Position numbers and translations under genes: made by a program
In this document: positions 1 to 6,255 of the stretch, piece by piece
Layout: the number at the start of each line of letters is the position of its first letter
Position numbering within the stretch: position 1 is the stretch's first letter
Notes under the pieces: model-generated
Databases searched by the model: none
Told to the model about the DNA's origin: nothing
Seen by the model: the letters and a program-made list of their open reading frames with translations, nothing else
NCBI GenBank assembly: GCA_023356515.1
Contig: JAKQYG010000081.1
Coordinates: 1-11,720, forward strand
Direction of reading: 5' to 3'
DNA: 11,720 nucleotides
Source of the DNA: Trichodesmium sp. MAG_R04
GTDB taxonomy: Bacteria > Cyanobacteriota > Cyanobacteriia > Cyanobacteriales > Microcoleaceae

Positions 1-2
1 AT

Positions 3-98
3 AAACAACTAATAAAATTAATAGAAAATGCTCAAAAAGTTGAAGACAAAAAAAGACAGGCGATCGCTCTCTCAAAGATAGTTACAGTAAGTGCTTGA
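3..98 (+). CDS. 3' end of an unidentified gene (partial)
   Basis: An open frame enters from the left edge and runs 31 codons to TGA. The encoded tail is lysine- and glutamate-rich (it includes KLIENAQKVEDKKRQ) and would form a helix, possibly a coiled coil, and it ends in TVSA. A GCGATCGC octamer lies inside it, as is common inside cyanobacterial genes. There is no start in view, so this could be the true C-terminus of a gene to the left. It could equally be another relic, since everything immediately downstream is decayed. Family not recognised. Confidence 0.3.
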   Translation, partial: KQLIKLIENAQKVEDKKRQAIALSKIVTVSA

Positions 99-110
99 TA
101 ATTTTTGGAG

Positions 111-461
111 ATGTCTATTGATTCTCAGGGGGTAAAAATAATTGCAATGCTAGTGTAAAATCGAAAGGGTTTTGTTTCTACAAAGCAACAAATGGGATTA
201 AAAGACACTTAGCGGTGGACAGTTTAGGATTTCCTTTTTTTACTTATTGTACTAAGGCGAATGTCACTGATGACAAAGGTTTAATTGAAATGTTGATATA
301 AAAACATAGGCTATTTTCGCTCCAAGCCAGAGGAGTTGGAGAAAACAACTATCTTAGTTGAACATGGTGAACATCCCGAAATGATCACAGAAGAATTAGA
401 GAAAGTTTATCCAGAAATAATGACTAAAATTCAGTTTAAACTTTCAGCAAAACCATACTAA
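111..461 (+). pseudogene. IS5-type transposase relic, frameshifted
   Basis: Three consecutive reading frames together read like the middle of a cyanobacterial IS5-family DDE transposase. Frame one (111-158) gives MSIDSQGVK and then a stop. Frame two (161-301) gives GIKRHLAVDSLGFPFF and TDDKGLIEML and then a stop. Frame three (303-461) gives NIGYFRSKPEEL, ILVEHGEHPE and EELEKVYPEIMTKIQFKL and then a stop. The first catalytic Asp (IDSQ) is present. The position expected to hold the second Asp (LLDHG-type motif, from memory of the family) reads LVEHG. The C-terminal part with the catalytic Glu is missing. With two frameshifts, in-frame stops and a lost C-terminus it cannot make an active enzyme. 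No terminal inverted repeats were identified. The family call rests on remembered motif similarity. Confidence 0.72.
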
Positions 462-477
462 ATTAAGTAGTAATTGT

Positions 478-714
478 CCATTATTATTAACTTTAGATGT
501 AGGAATAGATGGTTATAAAGCTTTGGGAGAAATGACCACAGCCTTACGTAAACGTACCATGGTTTATCATGGAACTGAGGGAAAATTGAAAAATCCTAAA
601 TTTTCTAGAGAGTCACCTGTGATTTATTTGGAGCCTTTGTTAGCAAAAGAAGATTCCTTAGCAGGACAAGAGTGGTAGTGGATACAGAGTTCAGAAGTTA
701 TAAATAATCCTTAA
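478..714 (+). pseudogene. Unrecognised coding remnant with an in-frame stop
   Basis: From about 478 the frame reads LDVGIDGYKALGEMTTALRK, then RTMVYHGTEGKLKNPKF, then SPVIYLEPLLAKEDSLAGQE, and is interrupted by TAG at 676-678. It continues WIQSSEVINNP to TAA at 712. The composition is that of a normal soluble protein and not of random AT-rich sequence. There is no credible start codon with a ribosome binding site. It directly follows the transposase relic, so it may be what remains of a gene hit by that element. I do not recognise the family. Confidence 0.35.
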
Positions 715-973
715 GCGATCGCTCACCTCCCGAATAATTGCAATATTAAATAATAAATCTGCCTTAGTTAAACAAAAATTAATCCTAGTCATCTTTAAGA
801 TTACCTCTGCTGTGAGCCCGGCAATTTATTTCCAGGTGGCTCCTAAGCGATCGCAAATCCTTAAAAATTAAACCAAATAAATACTCCCTGATGTACAAAA
901 TGAGCTTTTTCAGTCTACAAGCTTTCCTCAAGCAAAAATTTCTAGAGTTTTTTTTGAGCATAGCTAGGGTTCT
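715..973. other. Intergenic region, no gene seen
   Basis: AT-rich sequence with two GCGATCGC octamers (715-722 and 847-854). No open frame of coding character was found on either strand. No clear terminator hairpin was seen downstream of the acyltransferase gene, which ends at 974 on the minus strand. Confidence 0.5.
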
Positions 974-2389
974 TTAAGAATTAATCATTCCTTCAAGGGA
1001 ATTTTGCAAATCTTGAGTTAGGTCTGATATTGCTTTACGACGTTGAGTTTGGTAAGCTTGCCACCGTTGAGACACAGAAATCGGTTCTCCAACTGTCATT
1101 TCCACCTTTTGTTTTCCTAATGTGGGACGTTTTAAGTAATTACCATACCGAATTTGACTCATCAGATCCCATATTAACAAAGCTATATCAGCAAATCTGT
1201 CTACTGTAGGCTTTTCCTGAATATATTTACCACTGACAGCTACAAAACTTTCTACCAATCTCATATGCCACATCTGTAGACTAGCTTCTTCCGCCAGTTT
1301 ATTTGCTAAACCCATATCTAAAGGAGAAAGAGCCGCCAAATTTTCAATATCTTCTCTATAAATAGAATCCCATCCTGCCTGTTCAATACGACGACAACGA
1401 TCTATAAAACTAAAACTATCTTTAGCATGAATATGAAAATATTCTTCTGCAACTTCTAAGGCAACATTGAGTAGAGTATTGAGGCGAGTATTTATATTTT
1501 CATTAACTTGGTCATCTGTAAAAGATTGTTGGAAATTCTTTTCTGGAGTTAATCTAGACAACTTTCCGTGATATAATTGCTCATAAAAATCTTCCATTTT
1601 CCCTAGTAAATGATCAGCTAATCTCAAAAGTCTTTGATAAAGTTTAGAAGGAGCTAATTTTTCCTGAGCAGAAATATTTTCTATCCCTAGAGACAAACCA
1701 CTATTTTTTTCTAGTGTAGTTAAAAGTTTCTCCACATTTTCCCAAGGTTCATCCAAGTATTTATATTGAATACCCACTGGCAGAATAAATACTTCTTCTG
1801 AACGATTTGCCTTAGATATATCCTGAACACACCAAAATCCCATTTGGGCAATACCAGGTTCTAAGGTACTAACCTTTTCATTATGACCATTAGTGCCTCC
1901 CTCTGGAGCAGCCATCATTGGTAAATTACCATTGGCAAATAATTCACGAGCTGATTTTAGTCCCTCGCGGTCTAATTTTCCTCGCAGAATTGAACTTCCT
2001 CCCAGATATGAATACCATTTACCTACAAAATTACCTGCCCATAAAGGAATACCTCGGTCAAAAATAAAGTGATAGTGAAGAAGAGATGGAAGGGTAATTC
2101 CTTTTTGTTTAGCTAACTTGGGCAATAGATACCAAATCATATATCCCAAGCACAACTGATCATTAACACTAGGATGACGGAATGCTATAAGGAAACGAGC
2201 TTTGCCTTGATGGAAGCTTTGATACAGTTGGGCTAGGGTTTCTAGGTTTTCTACTTGTATATTGGTAAGGGATGTCTGGAACTTCAGCCACCAAGGTAAG
2301 ATGAGCTTAGTACCTTTCTGTACCAAAAGCTTGAAATTGGGTTGGATTAATTTGAGAGGGGGTTGAACATGGATACTTGAATTAGGCAT
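974..2389 (-). CDS. PlsC-type 1-acylglycerol-3-phosphate acyltransferase family protein
   Basis: This 471-residue protein carries the acyltransferase motifs of the PlsC/LPLAT superfamily. Motif I is HPSVND (H72 and D77, the HX4D catalytic pair). Motif II is FIFDRGIPLWAG (108-119). Motif III is APEGGTNG (161-168, the variant of the PEGTR phosphate-binding motif). A motif IV-like segment is FILPVGIQY (201-209, P204). Members transfer an acyl chain from acyl-ACP or acyl-CoA to lysophosphatidate at the membrane. The protein is about twice the length of classical PlsC. The extra part, from about residue 215, is predicted helical and has no motif I recognise. Cyanobacteria usually encode several PlsC-like proteins, and this long form resembles the secondary, less well-defined ones, so the substrate is uncertain. 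ATG starts at 2389; no clear Shine-Dalgarno is visible. The gene appears monocistronic, with relic DNA on both sides. Confidence 0.82.
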   Translation of the reverse strand: MPNSSIHVQPPLKLIQPNFKLLVQKGTKLILPWWLKFQTSLTNIQVENLETLAQLYQSFHQGKARFLIAFRHPSVNDQLCLGYMIWYLLPKLAKQKGITLPSLLHYHFIFDRGIPLWAGNFVGKWYSYLGGSSILRGKLDREGLKSARELFANGNLPMMAAPEGGTNGHNEKVSTLEPGIAQMGFWCVQDISKANRSEEVFILPVGIQYKYLDEPWENVEKLLTTLEKNSGLSLGIENISAQEKLAPSKLYQRLLRLADHLLGKMEDFYEQLYHGKLSRLTPEKNFQQSFTDDQVNENINTRLNTLLNVALEVAEEYFHIHAKDSFSFIDRCRRIEQAGWDSIYREDIENLAALSPLDMGLANKLAEEASLQMWHMRLVESFVAVSGKYIQEKPTVDRFADIALLIWDLMSQIRYGNYLKRPTLGKQKVEMTVGEPISVSQRWQAYQTQRRKAISDLTQDLQNSLEGMINS

Positions 2390-2490
2390 TACAGTTTTTG
2401 ATTTTGGATATAGTCATTTTTAGATTTTCTTCAATATAAATTGTGGGATGTGTAAGAGTCGAGTTTTCAAGAAAGTTTTGGCGTTGGTAG

Positions 2491-2648
2491 ATAAAAGATA
2501 ATACAGTTGTATTTGAATTTAGTTTCAAGTATAAAAATAAACAGGAGGAATATGATGGAGAGATATCCCAAAAAGTTTACGATGTCTTTGGTAAATTACA
2601 TACAGCAGAAATGCTCTAGTTTATCATCCTAATCTGGCAAAGGCCTAA
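2491..2648 (+). pseudogene. Short broken coding remnant (or a 26-residue small ORF)
   Basis: Just after a TAG at 2488 the frame reads IKDNTVVFEFSFKYKN, then QEEYDGEISQKVYDVFGKLH, then TAE. After a one-step frameshift near 2611-2616 it continues LVYHPNLAKA to TAA at 2646-2648. The two halves read together as the natural C-terminus of one protein, so I call it a remnant of an unidentified gene. An alternative reading is a small ORF at 2552-2632 (26 residues, beginning MMERYPKK), preceded by AGGAGG at 2543-2548. That spacing is only about 3 bases to the first ATG and 6 to the second. The 3' end overlaps the stop of the opposing NADAR gene by four bases. Family unknown. Confidence 0.35.
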
Positions 2649-3100
2649 TTTGAGTAGCGATCGCGCAATATTTTACGAACTGCCATTAAAATCAACCCTA
2701 ATTTATTTTTGCCTGTACCATCTCTGCCACAACCCCAATAATAATCAAAGGGAGAATTTTCAACAATTAACTCATCATCTGTCGAGAGTAGAATTTTACA
2801 AATTTCGGCATGAGTTTCAAATTTTTTTAATACACCTTGTTTCATAATTTTATCTTTGACCTCTTCCCAATCTTTTCGTAATGGATATGTCATACTTCGC
2901 CCCATTTTTGCTGCTTCCCTGGGAAATTTTACCTTCCGAATTGAGTCAAACCACAAAAAGTCTGTAGTCGCAAATTTCTGAGCTTGAAAATAATGCTCAT
3001 TTGTTACCCACCAAAATCCATCTAATTCAAAACCATATCGTGAAAAATTACAAAAACAACCATAAGGTTGTGAACGAGTATTATAAAAGTAAATAGGCAT
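2645..3100 (-). CDS. NADAR domain protein (YbiA-like N-glycosidase fold)
   Basis: The 151-residue protein shows the NADAR/YbiA signature. This includes GCFCNFS near residue 14, TNEHYFQAQKF (33-43, E35), the REAAKMGR segment (61-68) and the C-terminal block SPFDYYWGCGRDGTGKNKLG (116-135). Characterised NADAR proteins are N-glycosidases. YbiA-type members act on reactive riboflavin-pathway intermediates. Others remove ADP-ribose from guanine in DNA as antitoxins to DarT-type toxins. Which activity this one has cannot be read from sequence. I chose the ATG at 3100. A longer frame starts with TTG at 3112 (four extra residues, MDIY), but that codon lacks a ribosome binding site. Length matches the single-domain family. 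No DarT or other toxin partner lies beside it, so it is an orphan here. A GCGATCGC octamer lies near the 3' end. Confidence 0.88.
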   Translation of the reverse strand: MPIYFYNTRSQPYGCFCNFSRYGFELDGFWWVTNEHYFQAQKFATTDFLWFDSIRKVKFPREAAKMGRSMTYPLRKDWEEVKDKIMKQGVLKKFETHAEICKILLSTDDELIVENSPFDYYWGCGRDGTGKNKLGLILMAVRKILRDRYSN

Positions 3101-3405
3101 ATATATATCCAAAAGTTTTTGGTTTAATATAAATCAGTTTATAATTTCAGGATTTAGGTTGAATTAATTTTTTCCCTGACAAAACCCTCTTCCTCCCATA
3201 AAACTCTATATCAATTATTACTTCCATACTCCCTAAACATAAATAGTACTAATTTGTAATATTAGTTTATAATACTTCACAACATCGGTTATTATGGTAA
3301 AAAAGGGGTTATAAATATTCTTAGCCTCTCCCTAGAGCAGATAATTTACCACTTCAAAAATAGTTATAAAAACAAACAATTCTGATTAGGAGTTAAAATT
3401 TAACT
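3101..3405. promoter_or_regulatory. Divergent intergenic region upstream of purF and the NADAR gene
   Basis: About 305 AT-rich bases separate two divergent starts, so both promoters should lie here. A TATAAT at 3268-3273 on the plus strand is a plausible -10 for purF, but no good -35 sits at the usual distance. AGGAG at 3388-3392 is a Shine-Dalgarno about 13 bases before the purF ATG, which is a long spacing. No riboswitch-like structure or additional small gene was recognised. Confidence 0.35.
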
Positions 3406-4887
3406 ATGACTGATAACTACTCCCTCAATACAGATGAACATTCAGGAAATTACTACAAGATAGATAAACCAGAAGAAGCTTGTGGTGTTTTCGGGATATA
3501 TGCCCCAGGAGAAGATGTAACTAAACTTACCTACTTTGGTTTGTATGCTCTACAGCATCGTGGTCAAGAGTCAGCAGGTATTGCAACTATTCAAGGTGAT
3601 AAAATATATACACATAAAGGAATGGGATTAGTATCTCAGGTCTTTAATGAGTCAATATTACAACAGTTGCCTGGTAATATAGGAATTGGCCATACTCGTT
3701 ATTCTACTACTGGTTCTAGTCGTATTATTAATGCTCAACCTACTGTGGTTGAGACTCATTTAGGACCATTAGCCACAGCCCATAATGGTAATCTTGTCAA
3801 TACAGTAGAACTAAGGGAAAAGTTAATTAGACGTGGGTGTGATTTTAAAAGCACTACAGATTCAGAAATGATTACATTAGCGATCGCTACAGAGCTTAAA
3901 ACTGGTAAAAGTTGGCTAGAGGCTGCTATGAGTGCTTTTCATTTATGTCAGGGAGCCTTTAGTTTAACTATTGCTACTCCAGAAGGTCTAATGGGAGTAC
4001 GGGACCCCCACGGTATAAGACCTCTGGTGATTGGTACTTTAGAAAGTGTCAACCCCAAAAAATATGTCCTCGCTTCAGAAACCTGTGCCTTAGATATTAT
4101 TGGTGCAGAATATATGCGGGATGTTGAGCCTGGAGAGTTAGTTTGGATTACAGAAAAAGGAATGGCTTCTTTCCACTGGAGTGAAAAACCTCAGAGAAAG
4201 CTATGTATTTTTGAAATGATTTATTTTGCCCGCCCCGATAGTATGACGGAAAGGGGTAGTTTATATAGCTACAGACTAAAAATTGGACGCCAGTTAGCAA
4301 AAGAATCTTTGATTAGTGCAGATATGGTAATAGGTGTTCCTGACTCTGGTATTCCAGCAGCCATCGGTTTTTCCCTAGAATCTGGTATTACCTATGCAGA
4401 AGGATTAATCAAAAATCGCTACGTTGGTCGTACCTTTATTCAACCCACTCAGCACATGAGGGAATCAGGTATTCGCATGAAACTTAATCCTCTCAAAGAT
4501 GTCTTAGAAGGCAAGCGAGTAATTATAGTTGATGATTCAATTGTGCGTGGTAATACCAGTAAGAAAATTGTTAAAGCTTTACGAGATGCTGGTGCAATAG
4601 AAGTCCACATGAGAATTTCTTCCCCGCCGGTAACTCACCCCTGTTTTTATGGAATTGATACTGATAGTCAGGAACAATTAATAGGAGCAACAAAATCAGT
4701 CGCAGAAATTGCTGAACAAATAGGTGTTGACTCTCTAGCATATTTGAGTTGGGAGGGAATGTTGAAATCAACAGAAGAAGACCCCAACAGTTTTTGTTCT
4801 GCCTGTTTCACTGGCAACTATCCTATTCCTTTACCAGAAAGACTGAAGCTTTCTAAAGTGATGTTGGACAATCCAGTTAAAGTTTAA
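3406..4887 (+). CDS. purF: Amidophosphoribosyltransferase (PurF)
   Basis: PurF catalyses the first committed step of de novo purine synthesis, in which PRPP plus glutamine gives 5-phosphoribosylamine. The 493-residue protein has an N-terminal Ntn glutamine amidotransferase domain. Cys26 in EEACGVFG is the nucleophile, implying removal of a 25-residue propeptide as in the Bacillus-type enzyme. Other amidotransferase motifs are HRGQESAG (51-58), GHTRYSTTG (95-103) and AHNGNL (125-130). The phosphoribosyltransferase domain carries the PRPP loop RVIIVDDSIVRGNT (371-384). The four cysteines expected to bind the 4Fe-4S cluster in this class are all visible (C267, C413, C464 and C467). The gene is full length with an ATG start at 3406. 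It converges on the chorismate lyase gene and has no purine operon neighbours in the window. Confidence 0.97.
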   Translation: MTDNYSLNTDEHSGNYYKIDKPEEACGVFGIYAPGEDVTKLTYFGLYALQHRGQESAGIATIQGDKIYTHKGMGLVSQVFNESILQQLPGNIGIGHTRYSTTGSSRIINAQPTVVETHLGPLATAHNGNLVNTVELREKLIRRGCDFKSTTDSEMITLAIATELKTGKSWLEAAMSAFHLCQGAFSLTIATPEGLMGVRDPHGIRPLVIGTLESVNPKKYVLASETCALDIIGAEYMRDVEPGELVWITEKGMASFHWSEKPQRKLCIFEMIYFARPDSMTERGSLYSYRLKIGRQLAKESLISADMVIGVPDSGIPAAIGFSLESGITYAEGLIKNRYVGRTFIQPTQHMRESGIRMKLNPLKDVLEGKRVIIVDDSIVRGNTSKKIVKALRDAGAIEVHMRISSPPVTHPCFYGIDTDSQEQLIGATKSVAEIAEQIGVDSLAYLSWEGMLKSTEEDPNSFCSACFTGNYPIPLPERLKLSKVMLDNPVKV

Positions 4888-4979
4888 ATCATATTAGAAT
4901 TGATTCCTTAACTGAGTTGAGACTTTTGTTTTACTTGGCTTTCAGGAATATTCAACTTTTGAGGCCATAAGCTACCAAG

Positions 4980-5007
4980 CCTAAGTCTTAAGTCTATAGG
5001 GTTTTTT
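4980..5007 (+). terminator. Weak candidate terminator after purF
   Basis: A short CCTA/TAGG stem with a 13-base loop is followed by G and six T residues (5002-5007). It sits between convergent genes where a terminator is expected. The stem is only four base pairs, so support is weak. Confidence 0.28.
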
Positions 5008-5012
5008 ATTAA

Positions 5013-5633
5013 TCATAAATCGGTATCAGAAATGTTTGTTTGTCCTAAATATTTTTTGAGATAAGGCGAAAACACCTCATAAATTAATGTCAGCGGCTGG
5101 CCATGATGCCAAAACAGATAATGTCGTCCCCAAAAAGGCCCTAATTCACCAAAAGCAAACTCTAATTCTCTAGAATGACCATAATAAATTCCTTGGACAT
5201 CTCGATATAATTCTGTCCGCAAACGAGCTAAACTTGCCCAAATTGGTAAAGACCGATTTTGCAAATACTCATCTACATGACTCGCTTCCCACCAAGATGA
5301 AGCATAAGCCAATCTTTGCCCAGAAGCTGTTCTTAGCCATACTTGTGGCCGTAATCTGGGGCCAGGTACAGTATGAATTAAATCAGGAGCATTATCCAGA
5401 TTCATTCCAATACAGGACATATCAATTACATCAACTTCTGTTGGCTCAGTTGTCAAAAGCTGCAAGTGACGAGTTGGTGAGCCATCCCCCAAAAGTAATA
5501 TTTGCCATGGGGGTGAAAGTAGGGAATGGGGTAAACCTTGGCGAACAAATTCTTCTCCTCCTTGCCATAAAGGAGTTAAGGAATACCATCCTCTGGGCTG
5601 TTTTATCTGGTTTTTCGGTGAGATAGCAGTCAT
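5013..5633 (-). CDS. Chorismate lyase, cyanobacterial/Ycf21 type
   Basis: This 206-residue protein matches the UbiC-like chorismate lyase family (DUF98/Ycf21) of cyanobacteria and algal plastids. The enzyme splits chorismate into 4-hydroxybenzoate and pyruvate. In Synechocystis this supplies the plastoquinone head group. Visible family features are GDGSPTRHLQLL (49-60, equivalent to the GSLT-R-L motif), PGPRLRPQVWLR (90-101), the conserved block ASSWWEASHVDEYLQNRSLP (111-130) and the C-terminal GRHYLFWHHGQPLTLIYEVF (169-188). I infer that E186 corresponds to the conserved active-site glutamate. Length is normal for the family. ATG starts at 5633 with no obvious Shine-Dalgarno. The gene ends 125 bases from purF, tail to tail. 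Confidence 0.88.
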   Translation of the reverse strand: MTAISPKNQIKQPRGWYSLTPLWQGGEEFVRQGLPHSLLSPPWQILLLGDGSPTRHLQLLTTEPTEVDVIDMSCIGMNLDNAPDLIHTVPGPRLRPQVWLRTASGQRLAYASSWWEASHVDEYLQNRSLPIWASLARLRTELYRDVQGIYYGHSRELEFAFGELGPFWGRHYLFWHHGQPLTLIYEVFSPYLKKYLGQTNISDTDL

Positions 5634-5903
5634 TTGAGTTATCAGTTATTAATTATTAGTACTTCTGTCTAAAGCCTTATGCTTGAGATACTAAAGTTTA
5701 TTTTTTTCACTTTCTATCCAAAGGCCAGAAGACATGATTTTTTGTTTAATGCTCTTCTTTACAAAACTTAACTTATTATTGTGATTATAGCGTCCTTACT
5801 CAATTCTTTGTAATAGAATCACTGAATAAATGGGTCTGAAGTCTCAAGCTTTTGTGCATTTAAATAACTTATTTTTGTATGCCTTGTTCAGGGAAAAAAC
5901 TTC

Positions 5904-5951
5904 TAAAATCTAGATTTTACTTTACTAATACGCATTTTAAATGAGTATTAG
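5904..5951. repeat. Two adjacent palindromes upstream of the unknown gene
   Basis: TAAAATCTAGATTTTA (5904-5919) is a perfect 16-base palindrome. Five bases later, 5925-5951 is a 27-base palindrome with one mismatched pair. Its outer arms are CTAATAC and GTATTAG, its inner arms CATTT and AAATG, and it is centred on 5938. Together they fill 48 bases about 305 bases upstream of the start at 6256. They could bind dimeric regulators, form cruciforms or hairpins, or be the end of a small mobile repeat. No T-run follows, so a terminator is unlikely. Confidence 0.55.
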
Positions 5952-6241
5952 CTTACCTATAAGCGGAGGACTTTTTATTAATAAAAAATAGTAATAACTG
6001 TGCTATAGCAGTCCTAAATTTGGTTGATAATATTACTGATAATTAATTAGAGCTGAAAACCTTGAAAACTCTAACTACTGACTAGCATAAAAATATTACA
6101 AATCAAATAGGATTTCTATATCATATTATTAGTTTAAATAGAAATAATAAAAGCTATATTTAGATACTATTATACAAATTTTAATAACTGATTAAAAATC
6201 GCTATATAATGTGAGTAATCATCAGAAAATATCAGGTAATT

Positions 6242-6246
6242 GGAGG
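6242..6246 (+). promoter_or_regulatory. Shine-Dalgarno that fixes the start at 6256
   Basis: GGAGG lies nine bases before ATG 6256. The in-frame GTG at 6211, 15 codons upstream, has no ribosome binding site, and this GGAGG would be inside the coding region if GTG were used. ATG 6256 is therefore preferred. Confidence 0.75.
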
Positions 6247-6255
6247 CAAGAAAAA

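Larger units (their letters stand above)
5634..6255. other. Long AT-rich intergenic region
   Basis: More than 600 bases between divergent genes. No convincing gene was found; the longest ATG frame is 27 codons at 5830-5913 with no ribosome binding site. It contains the palindrome pair listed separately and a 10-base palindrome TGCTATAGCA (6001-6010). It should contain the promoters of the chorismate lyase gene and of the gene at 6256, but no clear -35/-10 pair stood out. Confidence 0.45.

Noticed and set aside
2650..2847. 65-codon plus-strand ORF opposite the NADAR gene
   Set aside because: Antisense to conserved NADAR motifs, with no ribosome binding site and no recognisable features.
5234..5626. 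130-codon plus-strand ORF opposite the chorismate lyase gene
   Set aside because: It lies entirely antisense to a well-conserved gene and its translation shows no domain; it is a shadow frame.
5830..5913. 27-residue ORF in the long spacer (begins MGLKSQAF)
   Set aside because: No Shine-Dalgarno, no known small-protein pattern, and its end runs into the palindrome.
6211..6255. GTG start extending the unknown protein by 15 residues
   Set aside because: No ribosome binding site at GTG, while GGAGG is correctly placed for ATG 6256.
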